From contig CM061240.1 in assembly GCA_030848705.1 (NCBI GenBank), positions 16,015,001-16,079,000 on the forward strand: a stretch of 64,000 nucleotides of DNA. The letters run 5' to 3'. The position numbers and the translations under genes are program-made. Under the pieces are notes generated by a model. That model saw only the letters and a program-made list of their open reading frames with translations. It did not search any database and had not been told where the DNA came from. Numbering within the stretch: the stretch's first letter is position 1; each line of letters starts with the position of its first letter. Origin of the DNA: Heracleum sosnowskyi (taxonomy: Eukaryota; Streptophyta; Magnoliopsida; Apiales; Apiaceae). Shown here piece by piece: positions 18,883 to 33,327 of this stretch.

Positions 18883-19502
18883 TTGATTGATTGATTGATA
18901 ACTATATATTATATGATTAATTTTGTTAAGTAGTTAATGATTATATACTTGATAGCTATGTATCTTGATGACTAAATTCCTATGTTTTGTGATAACTACC
19001 AAAATCTTGAAACTTGAAGTTAGTTTGTAGAATTTAAATTACAATGAACCAAATACCTAACCAATTTATAATTCAAGGAATTTTGATTTTTAAGTTACAT
19101 AGTTGAGTTAAATCTAAATCTAAAGAAACGAGGCGGTACAAAATTACAAATCATCTAATTATATCTTTAATTATTACAAGGGGCGGCTAAAAGTAAAGTT
19201 CTAGCAGCACCAGTCCGGTAATAAAAATTAAAAAAAAAAAGTATCTAAAGAAATTAAAAAATTAATTAGAAAAATAGAAACTGAAACAGCAAATTTTATA
19301 CACCGACGTAAACAATTATTACGTTAAAAAAAAAATTCCAAAACATCGAATCTCTCCCATAAATCTTGCTATAACACAAAGGAAACTTTGACTTTGAGTA
19401 TCAATTTTCCATTTTCCACAATTATTTACTTGTTAATTTAAACATTACCAAAGGCATACACATATAAATACAATATAAATACCTACCAGTCTACCACTGA
19501 TC
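18883..19502. other. AT-rich upstream region of the ATL-type gene
   Basis: No gene or clear repeat. TATAAATA occurs at 19463-19470 and a similar word follows at about 19474-19480. With the ATG at 19503 these would leave a very short leader, so promoter assignment is weak. Confidence 0.35.
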
Positions 19503-21968
19503 ATGGCTCCACAAACTTTAATGATGCAGATTCTGACCTTATTACAATCAACCCTTTTCATCATCTTCTTCTTCATTACACACACCAAAACTGTACTATG
19601 TGTAGATTTTTGTGAACCGGTTACATGCAACCCTACCGGTCCAGTGATCCGGTTCCCTTTCCGGCTCATTGGTAAACAACCTCAAAACTGTGGTTACCCA
19701 GGTTTCGATCTTTCTTGTAATAACAATTCTCAACTTTTATTACATCTTCCTTTTGCTGGAGATTTTGTAGTAACTCATATTAATTATGTAAAACATAATA
19801 TTATTTTTAAGCCTGAGTTTTGCCCTCCAAACACTATTCAAGCTTTTAGTCCTGTTGTGTCACCTTTTATTGGCGAGCTATTGGCTCAGTACACTTTTTT
19901 TAATTGCTCTTCGGACCGGTTTTTTCCTGTTGCTCCACCGTTTGAGACTTTGGAGTGTTTTAGTAAGGTGAATTATACGGTTCTTGCGGTTCAGAGTAGG
20001 TTAGTTGATGGGGTTAGTGATCGGAGGTTGCCGGGATCTTGCCGGAATGATACTGCCACGGGGACTATTCCGGTTGGGTTTAAGTGGGACTTGCCTGTTT
20101 GTACGATGTGTGAAGCTCAAAACAGGACTTGTGGGTTCAAGAATGCGGAGACTTTGGAACTTGGTTGCTCTGCCAGTTCTAAAACTGGTTAGTTAGTCTT
20201 GAATCTTGATCATTGTATATATATTTTTTAATTTTTATTTGTCTGAATTCTTTGTTTGTGTATAGTATTTTTAATCTCGATAAATTTGATCATCTCGATA
20301 ATTTTAGGAGTGTTGATTTATTGCAATGTTATTGTATGATCTTACCTATCATGATGTTTAACAACATATTTGTTGTTTGGTCATGATTTCTTTGTCCATG
20401 TTGAATTGTTTCTAGTAGTGATTTTAAGTGTCAAATATTTGGTGGACCTAATAAGAAGTGGGGGATCAGTCTAGCTTAATTTTCCAAATTTAGTAGTAAT
20501 GAATTATGAATACATATCTAAACTCTGTTATGTCCTGTTTGCAGAAATTTTTGTCAACTTCGGATTTTTTACCATGTTTCGCTAATTTATTTACATCCTC
20601 TTTTAGAGTGTGACAGTTTATTGAGATGTTAGTGTATGTGTATTACCTAAGGATCTCACCTATTATGATGTTGAACACATATTTGCTGTTGGTTATGATT
20701 TCTCTGTCCATGTGATTGTTTTTTCCAGTCCAACACTAATTTTAGTATCAGTAAATTTATAAAAGTTATGCTAAAGCGATGTATTACCTTATATGATCTT
20801 GATACTAATCCCCTCTAGATTCAAAGTCTTGGACATGCTTGCTTGGTCGCCTTGGATTTGATTTGGTTTTGCTGGTGATTAACGGGGAATAGGTGTGCTT
20901 TTAATTTTACTAACAATGAACTAAAAGAATGTAGCGATGCACCAACACATTTGAGGTGGCTGGTTGGTAATCAACATTATATACAGTAATATAGATTGTT
21001 AATTGAGAACCACATTATAAGATAGATTATATATGTACTCAGAAAAGTGGCAGCCAGATAAATGGAGGCAGTGGGCTAGCTCCAAGCATAAGTATCGCTC
21101 AAACCACATGCTATTGCTTGATTGTAACTAAAAGTTGTAATTTGCTCAGATGGATATAAGAAACACAAGTTGTCTTATAATAGTACACACACATTAAAGC
21201 AAGTCTTGGAGTTTGTTATATAGAAAGTTGCATGATTAAGTACGATTAGTGGATGAGAGTATGTGGCGTAATACTTTTTATTTTTTAAAATATATTTACA
21301 ATTTAAAATCAAGTTGATTTTTGACCCGTCAATATATACTAGTTCACCCTTCTGTAAATTACAGGTGCGATTTGACAACATTGAAAATTTTAAAATCTAC
21401 AATTACAATTTTTCACTCGTCAGACGATATTCTTGGCTCTGCCACTCTGGATGGTATATCATAGGTTAATGATTTGTTTGGATCTCCTTTTGCAGGTCTT
21501 TCAATGTCTAAAAAGTGTGGAATAGCGGCTGGTGTAGTTGTGCCTGGACTGTTTCTTCTTTTCTTCATAATAAAGTGTGTGGGAAAGAAGATGAATCATC
21601 GTAGTGACATTGAACGACACAGTGCACCAAGTCTTCCAACAACGATAGTACCACAGAGTCCGACATTTGTAACTGGCCTCGACAAGATTACCATCGACTC
21701 TTATCCAATGATGGTGTTGGGGGCCAGCAAGCGACTGCCCAAGCCTAGTGATTCGATATGTGCAATATGTTTATCTGAATACCAGCCCAAGGACAAAATA
21801 AGGACTGTACCAGCATGTAATCACTATTTTCATTCTTGTTGTATAGATAAATGGCTTAAGCTGAATGCCACATGTCCGGTGTGTCGAAACTCGCCAGAGG
21901 AATCCTGTGGTAGGGCTGCAACGCTTATGTCCTCATCTTCGTCCTCAAGTTCAAATTTTTCCAGTTAG
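19503..21968 (+). CDS. ATL-type RING-H2 E3 ubiquitin ligase with GUB_WAK domain
   Basis: Two exons, 19503-20187 and 21496-21968, joined in phase across a 1,308-bp GT-AG intron, give 385 residues, the usual size for the ATL20/21/22 group. In order: signal peptide (1-35), an extracellular Cys-rich GUB_WAK galacturonan-binding-like domain (from about 38, with CNPTGPVIRFPFRL and NCGYPGFDLSC), a transmembrane segment (about 238-258), the GLD motif characteristic of ATLs (TGLD at 288-291), and a RING-H2 finger with C317, C320, C336, H338, H341, C344, C355 and C358. The tail is Ser-rich. It should sit in a membrane with the RING in the cytosol and pass ubiquitin from an E2 to unknown targets; a role in wall sensing or defence is only inferred from the family. 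The symbol is left blank because the exact orthologue is unclear. Confidence 0.92.
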
Positions 21969-22655
21969 GCAATAATGAATCCATCATTTTTGTGGGCAAT
22001 GTCTGATATTTGTACATTGTGTGATGTATATAGACGAAACAGTGAAATTCAATGTTACTGTTCTTGGTATCTAAAAAAACCAAGATACATGGTGTATTTT
22101 TAGCATATTACATGTTCTTGTTTTACACTAGTTGTACAGATACAATTATGAGATGTGAAGGCAAGTCCTCCCATTTTATCTGTCCAGATGTTGCCGTCAT
22201 AAAATCCTAGACTTCTGACTTGTCAACATTGTTGTATGCTTATTTCTTTTGGCTTTCTAAACTTTCTTTCCCGAATTGGCTTCATCTACTGACTTAACCT
22301 TTAAAAAAAGGGCACTACTACATATAAAAAAGTTGACTACTTCATGTGGTTTTCTATTGCTATATATCCAGTGTTCTTCCGAAATTTATGTGTATTTGTA
22401 TTTTAATTCATGTTAAATTGTAAGTGAGTACTGATCAATGCAAAGAAGAATCATACATTAAGGTCTCTAATAATATACTTGAAGGAGCGTTGTAGAAATT
22501 AACCGAACAAGGCACTCCGGCTAATTATTCTTATCAACGGTTTTTTTTTTTGTAATTTTACGTAACTATATAATTTATTTTTGTAATTTACCTATGTTTA
22601 TTTCTGTTGTAAGAATTTTAAATCTAATAATTGTTGAAATGGATTGTTTTGATAT
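21969..22655. other. 3' flank of the ATL-type gene
   Basis: This holds the probable 3' UTR just after the stop and then AT-rich intergenic sequence up to the target duplication of the next element. I see no additional gene. Confidence 0.4.
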
Positions 22656-22664
22656 TTATTTATA

Positions 22665-23435
22665 GAGTTAATTGCACTTTGCATCCCTCAACTTTACCCC
22701 AATTTCAATTATGTATATGTAGTTTCATAAATTGCACTTTGCATCCCCAAACTGTAAAATATAAGTCGAATCACAACCCCTTATACGTTTTTATCAAAAA
22801 TAATATTGTTTTTAACGAATATATTGACAAATGCGATATAAATTATTGCACTGATGATATAAATTTTAGATTTTAAACATGTAACTAATTTTACACTTTT
22901 AAAAATTTTAAATCATAATTTAATATTATTTTTTGCATCTCAAACTTTAAATCATAGATCGAATCACAACCCCTTATACATTTTCTATCAAAAATAATAT
23001 TTCTTTAACGAATACATTGACAAATGCGATATCAAATTATGCAACGATTATATAATCTATATTTTAAGATGGTACAAAATATATTTTAATAATTTTATAT
23101 GTATCATATATCATAATAGTCACGACTTTATTTAATGAAAACATATTAGTTCAATTTTTTATAAATAAATTATAATTGATTAATGGTCATAAAATAATAT
23201 TAAATTATGATTTAAAATTAGTTACATGTTTAGAATTTATATCATCATTGTAATAATTTTATATCGCATTTGTCAATATATTCGTTAAAAATAATATTAT
23301 TTTTGATAGAAAACGTATAAAAGGTTGTGATTCGACTTATATTTTAAAGTTTGGGGATGCAAAATACAATTTATGAAACTACATATACATAATTGAAATT
23401 GGAGTAAAGTTGGGGATGGAAAGTGCAATTAACTC
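22665..23435. mobile_element. Non-autonomous Mutator-like element with long inverted repeats
   Basis: A 771-bp element starts GAGTTAATTGCAC and ends GTGCAATTAACTC. The inverted arms are about 250 bp long and a little diverged. It is flanked by a perfect 9-bp duplication TTATTTATA (22656-22664 and 23436-23444), the hallmark of Mutator-like insertion. The middle holds a third, direct copy of part of the left arm (from about 22934, beginning TTTGCATCTCAAAC). There is no transposase. The right end is about 95 bp upstream of the OXA1 start codon, so it probably lies in that gene's promoter or leader. Confidence 0.92.
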
Positions 23436-23530
23436 TTATTTATACAATTTATGTATATTTATTTCTAGTGTAACAAATTTGTTACTCAATTCAGCTGTTA
23501 CTTCCGTGTATGTCATAATCTACAACATCA

Positions 23531-26500
23531 ATGGCGTTTGGACGCAGTCTCATCACACGAGCCAAGCTCTTCAATCACCACAAATTCACCCCTTCATTTC
23601 AATACATACATCACCACCACAACGACAATACACAAGAAGATCACTCTGAAACCCTAAACCCCCAATTTTCCCGCCAAAATCGTTCATTCACGACCACTGG
23701 AGTGTTCAACCCTACATTTCGACACTCAGAGTCTTCGTATTCGTTTAATTCGGTGTTGAATGGATCGATTTTGGCGCGAAATATGTCGACGTCATCGTCG
23801 TCGGCGGCGATTGAGGATGAAACGGGGAAGGTGGAGTATATGAGTGACGTGGCGGGAGTGTTGAGTGATGGGAGTGTGGATGTTGCGACTCAGCAAGGTG
23901 TTCAGGTTGTTAGTGAAGTTGCGGTGGCTGCTGCGGATTCGTATTTTCCGGTTGCGGCTTTGCAGTATTTGATCGATTATATTCATACATATACTGGATT
24001 GCCTTGGTAAGTTTCGAGGTTTTCGTGTTTTCCGGAAATGTGTTAGTTTTGTTTCGTTTAAAATGTTATTAACTCAGTTGTGAAGATTTCGTGTTTTCCG
24101 TGTGGTTTGTAAATGTGTCAAATTTCCGTCGATTAGGAGTCACTGATGTTTGGTAGAAATGCTTGTGTTAGGTTAAAAGGAGTAAAATTTTAATGTTACA
24201 AACATTAAGTGTGAGGTTGGGGTTTATCGATTTATATTGCCTAATACTCTCGGTGCAAAAAAGGCTCGATTGTTATGTTATGAATTGACGAATTTGTGGC
24301 TTGCTGGAGTTTTGAAATAGTTTGGTCAATACAGCACAATTGCATTTTATTATTGAAGTGAATTTTGGTGTTTACGGAGTGTAGTCAGGGCGTTTTAGTA
24401 TATGCTGATGGTAGTAGTAATTGTCAAAGACATAAAAATGTTGCTTTTGTATGTAATTGTTTTTGTGACTAGGAAATTCGACTTGTAATGTGGAAGATGA
24501 TATTATTCTGAACTTGAGGTATGCTTTTGGTGTATATGTTTTTAGAATGGTGCTAAGAAACTGGACAAGGACTTTGCCGATGATTTATTTGCCTTTTCAT
24601 AGTTATATTTGTGGTCGTGTAGAGCGATGTAAAGTTTATTACTTGATTCCCGTCGCAGTCATTTTCTTTTTCATGTTACTTTGAAATCTAAGGCGAGTTC
24701 TAAACTTCCTATATTATTTTATTTGCTGTAAATTTCATAATCTGCGGCATACCTCGTAATCGAACTGTTTAAGGTTATGTCACTGTAAGTTTGTAACTAT
24801 AGATTAAAATTCAGGTGGGGGAGCATAGCTGCCACAACTGTTCTGATTCGTTGGCTGGCACTTCCAGTTATGATTAATCAGCTAAAAACTACGTCAAAGC
24901 TAACGGTAACTTTAAATTTTTTCTTCTTCCTTTCTGCTTTACTGTTATATTTTCAAAATAACTTCTTTATATTTATTAGTTGCTGACAACTTGATACAGT
25001 CACCATGACATGCAAGGAATTATTTGAACTTCATAAACTTAACTCATCAGAGCAACCCTTCCTCCTTTTCTCCGTAGGAGCAAATCTAACTTCCCGCAAA
25101 AGTATGCAATGGCTAACTGCATTGCCAGAAGATGAAAAGTAACCTCTGCAGTAATGACTTGATTCTTGCTCAAATTCCTCTACCCCAAATAGAATGAGCT
25201 GTCAGTGTCTTCTTATTGTCCATAACATTTATAAAAGAAAAAAATTCACAACTAGAACAGAATTAAAGTGCAGTCAGACACAATAATTGTTACTCCACAA
25301 ACCATTATAAATTTACTTAATTTATGATTCCACCAGAGGGTGGTACTTAAGCTAATATATGGAGTTCAGACTAACTAATTTTAAAAAAAAAAGATTTGCA
25401 AGAGATATTAGGTTAGCTGTCATATTTATTTAGCGCTGTTGTAACTTACCCATCATAAAGTGATGGATAATTATCGGTCTAATGGTTCAAGTTCCCTTTG
25501 AAGCAGGATTAAATTTACATAGCTTTTCTCTTTTATTTGCAGTTCATGATTTCAAGGTGTACAAGCTGCCACCCTTCTTGACCAAAATGACAAAGACTTT
25601 TTACTCTGAATTTTTATTGATCTATTTTAAGCTTTTTAATAAGCTTGGAATATAAACTTTCTTATAGTGAGTTCTCATTTGGCAGATCTTGCACTATGTT
25701 TTATTGAAGACACTTTTGTCTAGTGGTAAATATGTTTCTAGTATATATCATTTCTGATAATTGAAGACACTTATATTACTATTTAGTCTTTACTAGGGGA
25801 CTACATCAGGTGTGATCAATGCTTCTTATCTTTTGATTTGATTTGTCTGTCACTTTAATTTCTATGACATTTGGGTGTCACTTGTGCTTTAATACCATTT
25901 TCCTTTGACGCCTTTATGTATTTTGTTTTAGTTTTAATAATTTTTATTGAATAAATTAGCAGAAATTTAGAGATTATCTTATTTTTTGCAGCTTATGAGG
26001 CCAAAATTGGAGGAAATAAAGCAAGAGATGCAAGACAGGGTATGGACATTTAAGCTTTCTTTTGTATTATGAAAAAATATTGAGAAAGAACCAGAGCTAG
26101 TTAAATTTATTTTTAATTAATAATATATTGTATCCATGCTGTCTATTAGAATATCTTTGACCGAGTTATATCTGGTGATAGTTATTTACTAGGAATGAGG
26201 ATAAGATGGTTATTTGGATTATTCTCATGTTATCCGAGTTAGGTTTTGATCTATATATTGAGGTGCAATTTATTTTAATAAAACTGAATATAAGAGTTGA
26301 TGAATATTTGATATATATGTGTCTGTGTGTAAGGATTTATTGTGTTCTACCGATTCTCTACAGAGATTTTGTCATATACCCCATCGTCACCCTTTTTATA
26401 CATCAAATTGGTATTAGAGCATAACAGTTGTATACTATTACTGTCCCAAAAATTTACAGCACCACACGTGACTACTGCCAACCACTAGCTAGACCATATT

Positions 26501-29500
26501 TTTGTATCAGGACTACCATCATGCACTTGGCAGTGGTAACCAAACAGATTACTGCATCCTGTTCAGATTTACATCCACGAAACAACCTGCTACAAATATT
26601 AAAATCCATTCTTAAATGATCCATAAGAAACAATAGGAAAAAAATACAACGATCTAAGAACTAAGTGCTGCTGAGTATTAGTGTCGTGCAACAACAATTT
26701 CCACATGTTACTCATCACTTAGAATTAGGGGTGGAAAGAGTCGCAATGGCCTAAACTCTAAACAAAACTGACACGAAGAAATAGAATTTGGGTCGGGATT
26801 TTTGACCGAAAAATTGGGTCAATTCAGGGCTATGATAAATATTGGGTTTGTAATAAAAATTATGACAATTAGGATTGGCCCACTAGGGTTTTATAGAAAA
26901 TTGGAGACTTACCTTGTCTCATCTTTGATGAATATGTGACTCTAGGTTCTTAAACAAGCGACTTTGCTTTTTTGATATGAACTTCACTATTGATCATATT
27001 TTGTCGAGGGAGATTGATGATGGTAATGAATGGTTGGTCTGGAAGGCATGATAGTGGATTATTTTTGTTGTCAGAAAGTTGATGCTTTAAAGAAAACAAA
27101 GGATATTGCAAAAGACAATGATGAACCAATTTAAAACGAGCTTGCTCATAATAAATTTGAAGCCAACCATATTTCTGAGGTTGTACATGAACATGATGAA
27201 GATACATAATTTACACGATATATCATGGTTTTCATACCTAATAGGGGAAATTGTGGTACACCATATCGAGTCCATTATTACTATCGTATTTAAGAATTCG
27301 TATGTCTGTTATTAATTAGGAATTCAGATAAATATTAGGATAAAAACCTTGCTTTTAAAGTTAGGTATGTGCTCACTGTTAAAGGTGATGCATTCCTCTT
27401 GTGAAATTTGATCATCTACATGAGCATTTATTGTGTTTCTAAGGGATTTTTTTGCCCATATAAGTCCCGTCACCTTGTTTTACCCCATCTTTACCCTTGT
27501 CCTACTCGTAAAAAGTGGTACTCAACTGTCAAACCAGCACAAGTGTAGAAACTTCCTTCAATCTTACTTTCATTTTCTTTCTCAAATAACACTCTAAATC
27601 CCACTTTTTCTAGTATCAGTCTTTCTATAAGCGGCTCCCACAATACAAGTTCTAAGATTCCTATATGCAAACAATATTTAGATATGCAGCTTACTGATTC
27701 AAATTTCCACCACATATATGTTATCTTCGCAGCTTACTGATCTCCTGTACCTTTCTTTGCTATGTTATGGCCCAGCACACACACACACACGTATGTATTT
27801 TCACAATCATTTATTTGTGCAGGGTATGAGTCCTACGGCTGTAAAAGAAGGCCAACAACAAATGTCACAGCTTTTCAAAGAGTATGCAAGTTTTTCATGT
27901 TCTTACTTTGCGACACCATCATACATAATTATCTTTCGTATTATCATATCTTTAATAACAAACTCAGCGGTTGTTAGTAAGCTTTCTTTCTTTTATGGTT
28001 GTCTCTGAATAACTTTACAAATTACTCATTTATTTGTAAAAGTACATGCACATGTTTCAGTTTATAGTTTCTGTAAGTTTATAGTTTATACCCAAGACAA
28101 TTATATAAACTGAACGTAAGTGTTCTTGAAAAGCCTCAACAGTTCAACTCAGGCTTGATACAACAAGTATACCTGCTATTCTTATATTGGGCAAAAAAAG
28201 CCTGGATCAAATAGCCCAACCAAAACTTATAACAAAATGAAAAATAGCCAATCAATTACTGTCAGAAGTAGTAAGTTGCCACAGATGCTATTGGTTAGTT
28301 TAGTTGGTTCATTGTGTGTTAATATGTCAGGAATAGTACTGCTATAGTATAGTAATGTTAGTTGTAATAAGGGTAGTAGTGTCTTTTTCTTCCCAGAAGT
28401 TAGTTATAGGAGTCAGAGTCTATAAATAGTGCTGGGTTAGGCATTATGAATATATGAAAAGGGACATTGTTCCACAACTGTTCTCTCCCTTCTCTCTAGG
28501 GTTTCTCTCTCTAGAAACCTATCTTTCTCTCTCTAAATTCTGTTATGTCTTTCTCTCTCTATAACTGATTTCTATCTCTCTAGTGTTGATCTCTCTAAAC
28601 TCTATCAAATCTCATCTGTTTCTCTTCAATTCTATCTTAATTCTCTTTCTATTCTACTTGTTTACTGTTCTATTCAATCAGAAAATACACAAAAGCATTG
28701 AAAAACTAGAAAAGTATTTTGTCATGGCATGACATAATACTGTACTTGCTATTCCTGTAATCCTTTTGGTTGTCTACAAATGGGGGAAGAAATCAGTCAT
28801 CTAACATGAGAGAATTTTCTGTGATTAATCATAAATTTTCTTTCCTATCACTCTTGTTTTCCCAAATTCTGTTGTCCTAGATAATTATGTCAATCTGTTA
28901 TACATTTTCCTCTAGCTTGAAATCCTTTTTTCAATTCTTTATCTGTAATTATTGATAAGAGAATCTTTAATCTGACCATAGCAATAATTTCAATTAGAAC
29001 TTGTCCCTGAATTACCACTTACATTTTCTTTACCAATGTATTACCACATTATATATGTGCTTGTGTGTCGAGTGTCGTTCACAAATCAAAATGATCTACG
29101 AGGTAGCATTGGTTCAAGTAGTATATGCACTTGAGTACATGCTTTAATGATGATATATTGTTGAGAGCTTACATTTGTGAAGCTTTTTAAACCCCGTACT
29201 TCTACTTCAGTTCCCTCTTCATACGCTCGTGCCCTATTCCTTTAGAGCTGGCACTAAATCCTCCTCCTTTTTCCTCTTTTAGTAGTTATAATGTTTCTTT
29301 GTCCTAATAGACTACAAATGTTGCGTAAACTGAATTTTATGTACCTTAACTATACCCTCGTCTAGCACTTGCATCACTTAACTTACAAAACCTGTGCACT
29401 TCTGTCTTTTTCCATTCAACTCCGCAAGGGCTTTGTCAAAATAGTAATATTATTAATAATTCCCCAGTCCCTCTCTAATCTTATCTACTACCGTCGGAAA

Positions 29501-32500
29501 AATGGTTAGAAAGAAATATATTTAGATAGTGTTTTGTTTGCCCATTTAACTAAGTACCGTTTATACGATACGTGATGTTTTTGTAATAATATGTAAGAAT
29601 AAATAGATTGTAACCTCTGAATCTCCAAAGATGGAAAAACAAAACTCAAACTCTGAATTCACTCCTCAATTCAATTCTCAAAGCTATCAAAGAATAGCCA
29701 AAAAATCAAATTTGTTATCAATATCGTCTCCTCAAAAGATTAGATTATTTATAGGATAGATCAATAACCTTATTCAGATAGAAATATAAATCGAATTCAA
29801 GACCAGCTAGGAATTTAGCTAATACTTGAACCCAACAAGAAAACCCATCAAAATTCTGGTCCAACTTGAAAAATAAAATCCTAAGTGCTTAAAAGAAGAA
29901 ATACCCTTTCACTTGAAAGGTAAAAACTTGCAAGCCAAATATCTACTTAATAATTATATAATTATATAAACAATTCTATTTTGCATCCTCCCACACATCA
30001 TGATCTCCTCAGCCTCATACGATGGCACAAGATCAACCACCATAGTCACATAAATACTCCCAGACCTTGTTTTGTTAAGAGACTCATCAACTGTATAAGA
30101 GGATTGAACACAATACATATTTATGTATTGCAATCCCAAACTAATTCCAAAGATTATAAGTTTATGTTAAGATGATGTAAGCATTGTGATGTCAGTAGGC
30201 TTATGTTATCATTTAGGGTTCACTATTCAATACTTGGGGACGAAGTATTTCCTCCTATTTTAGAGGTAGCAGCCTCCCTTTGTAATATATCAAGATAATA
30301 CAAATATACACATTTATGTAAACTCTCCCAATTCTTGTCCCATTTCTTGTATACACTGCCTTGCACATATACATACATAAACTATCTCTCTGCCTTGTAG
30401 AAGTAATTCTCACAAACTTTGGATTAGGATTTGTTTAGAAATTAGAATTATTAATAGCTAATATATATTTCTATTGACATGTGTTTTCCTGGCTATAATA
30501 ACTAGCCTCTTAAGTATCCATAATTTTTAATAAGATTTTGTTGACACTTACAGAAAGCTTACACTTCGATTGTGATGTTAATAATACAGTGCTAGATTTA
30601 TGTTTATTTTATTCACTTGCACTGAACTATTTGGATCTACACAATAACAATTCACATGTTCAGTTACACCTGAAACTGAGACGGTTACCTTTGAATCCTT
30701 TACCTTGACTGGTCTGATATTTTAAAAAACTTCTGTTGTAATTTTTTAACAAATCACTGATTGTGACATTCTAGGTATGGTGTAACCCCGTGGACTCCAT
30801 TAAAAGGACTCCTGATACAGGGTCCAGTTTTTCTCAGTTTTTTCTTTGCAGTAAGATATTATTCTTTTCCACAATAGTCATATAAGATGTAATATTTTTT
30901 ATATCTCCTTTTTACATGATTACTTGTCATCTCCCTTTTCCGCATCCATCTTATCATTTATTTGTAGATTCAAAACATGGTGGAGAAGGTACCTTCTTTT
31001 AAAGAAGGTGGAGCATTCTGGTTTGTCGATCTGACAACTCCTGATAGTTTCTACATCTTTCCGGTTTTGACAGCATTGACATTCTGGATAACTGTTGAGG
31101 TAACAGTTTCATGATCCAAATCTTTTCGGACTTTTCCCACTTGTATAACGGTAAATCTTTATGCCCAAGTAGTGAATTGGGCATTGATTGGATAGGTATC
31201 TGGAATATTGTTGCCTTTTAAAAATTATATAAACTTCTAAAATTCTGGTTATGTTTTTGGGTTCAAATTTCAGAAAGCTAGGGGGTTGGGGAATTACTAG
31301 TTGGTGTTCCAACTTCTATAAAGTTAGAAATTTGCTGTGAGAATCCAAATAAGCATCAAAAGTTGACCAATCCAAACTGACTGTATATTCTGATAAGTTA
31401 TAAGTATCAAAACCAGATCTCGGTTTTCATTGTAGAAATTTCTTTGTATCGAGCTTTTAGAATATGTATATATACAGTTTTGGAACACTTTTTTTTAACA
31501 TGTAAAACAGGTTATTTTGTCTATTTTCATGGATGCTTTTAATTAAATTTTTTTTATACCTGCATGATTATTGTACATTCCACAATGCAGTCAGTATGCG
31601 AAGTTGTAAGTTGTCATCTCTGAGTTACTTCTGTCAGATTTCTTATAATATTATTTATCCCTAGTCTGTACATTTTTGCTGAGGCTCCAATTTATTGTGG
31701 TAGTTTCATGACTTCATGCTATGTTGTTCAGAAGTATTGATACTCTATTTCAAAGTTGATAAACATTCCTATATCGCACCATTATATATTTTGGCCTACT
31801 CCTCAACTTATTGCCTTTCCTCAGTGCAATATGCAAGAAGGTATGGAAGGTAATCCTGCTGGTGCAACAATGAAAAAAGTCATGAGGGTTTTTGCCCTCA
31901 TCACAGTTCCTATTACCATGTCTTTCCCAAAGGTACACAAGTAAATTATCTTTTTTTTTAAATTAATAGTGTATTTATCCTCATATCTTTGCAAACTGTT
32001 CTTGTCAAGTGGGGGAAAGCATTGGTAATATTTGCCTTCTTCTCATACACACCATAATAGAAGTAGTGGGATAAACCCAATTTACATATATCACTATAAT
32101 TTTAAATTTTAATTGACATAATATTTTACTAAATTATTAACGTTAGTACTAATCTGAATATAAAGATATGGGATCATAGTCTTATAATATTCAAGATAGT
32201 AGCTATGTGCTCATGCATTTTTTGTTTATAATAATCTTATTCTCTCTCTTTTCTTTTCTTATTCTTCAAAAAAGAGGCTTCCACAGCAATTTAATCTCCT
32301 TATATTGGCAGGCCTTTGTTATCATTAAACATTTATCTAAGCGGCATATAATATAAGTTTCGGAGAAGAAAGAGCTCTGGTAGTAGAGACTGTAGCTTTA
32401 GCATGCCATCTTTTCTTAAATCTAACTGTAATGTCAAACTCTAGTGATCTACATCTGTTAAGTCATGTTAACTTCTGTGAATCAATATATTTAAGCATCA

Positions 32501-33327
32501 GCACTAGTAATCTAACATGAGAGAAGTTTTTGTGCAGGCTATATTCTGTTATTGGATCACGTCCAACCTGTTTTCACTTTTTTATGGATTAGGTGACCCC
32601 TTTTTATCTTACTCATCAGAAATGCATAACACTAATATACATTACAATTAAAACTTTTGATGAACCTTGAGATTTTCACTCAGTATGCATACAATGGAAT
32701 TGTGAACAAGTTATGGAGAAAAGTTCAGATGTAATGCAGAATACAAACTATCAAAAGACTTGTGGTTTATTCAAACCCAACTTCTGCAGTTGGAATTTTT
32801 TTTCACAGTAATTCCAACCTAGTTAAACAAAACTCTTCTGCGGTTCTAACTGTTTCAGGCTTCCAGCTATAGTTTCCTATGATCTTGTATCTCATTAAGC
32901 AGATGAACCGATAAATCTGCTTAATCAAATATGTTTTACTCAAGTTAAAACAATATAAGTACCATATTCAATATTCATTTGTACCATTATTATTGTTTAT
33001 GTTTCTAACTAATTTACTATCTCTTTTTTCCTTCCAGTAATTAGAGCACCAAACGTGAAAAAACTTCTGGGCATCCCTAATATACCTGTGGCACGAGTTA
33101 CAACGGCACAACCTGCCTTCTCTTTTACCGAAGCACTTAAAAAGTATGTACAAGCGCAACAGAGGCAATCTCCGCCACCTTCTAATCCATCAAATACCAC
33201 ATCCGTGCCTACACAAACAGCAAAGCCAGCAAATCAAAACAAACCTGCTGTGTCATCGGTTCTCAGTCAGAGGATCAGAAGTTTAGAAAATCAAGTCAAG
33301 GGAAGGAAGAAGGGCAAGAAGAAGTGA
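23531..33327 (+). CDS. OXA1: OXA1-type mitochondrial inner membrane insertase
   Basis: Nine exons: 23531-24006, 24815-24905, 25992-26039, 27823-27881, 30775-30850, 30968-31099, 31825-31932, 32538-32592, 33038-33327. All junctions are GT-AG and in phase, giving 444 residues (family about 430). Residues 1-110 form a Ser/Arg-rich mitochondrial presequence. The YidC/Oxa1 domain covers about 139-350, with segments near YFPVAALQYLIDYI, WWGSIAATTVLIRW, GPVFLSFFFAIQNM, SFYIFPVLTALTFW and AIFCYWITSNLFSLF, matching five membrane helices. The matrix helical hairpin (PKLEEIKQEMQDR to QLFKEYGVTPWTP) links the second and third. The tail is basic and ends GRKKGKKK, as expected for mitoribosome binding. It inserts mitochondrially made and some imported proteins into the inner membrane. 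Several introns are long (intron 4 is 2.9 kb). Confidence 0.95.
28259..28680 (+). other. Possible solo LTR remnant in OXA1 intron 4
   Basis: The stretch starts TGTCAGAAGTAG, has a TATA-like CTATAAATAG at about 28420, and is followed by a long CT-rich leader-like run (TCTCTCTCTAGGGTTTC and similar, 28485-28640). This resembles a promoter-bearing LTR. I could not find a target duplication or a second copy, so the call is tentative; a captured promoter and 5' UTR is the alternative. Confidence 0.25.

Noticed and set aside
24490..24684. 64-codon ORF inside OXA1 intron 1
   Set aside because: It lies between exons 1 and 2, which join in phase without it, and it has no recognisable similarity.
26405..26425. 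ATTGGTATTAGAGCAT resembles a Met-tRNA primer binding site in OXA1 intron 3
   Set aside because: It has a mismatch to the primer site, no LTR end is visible before it, and no gag follows. At best a worn retroelement scrap.
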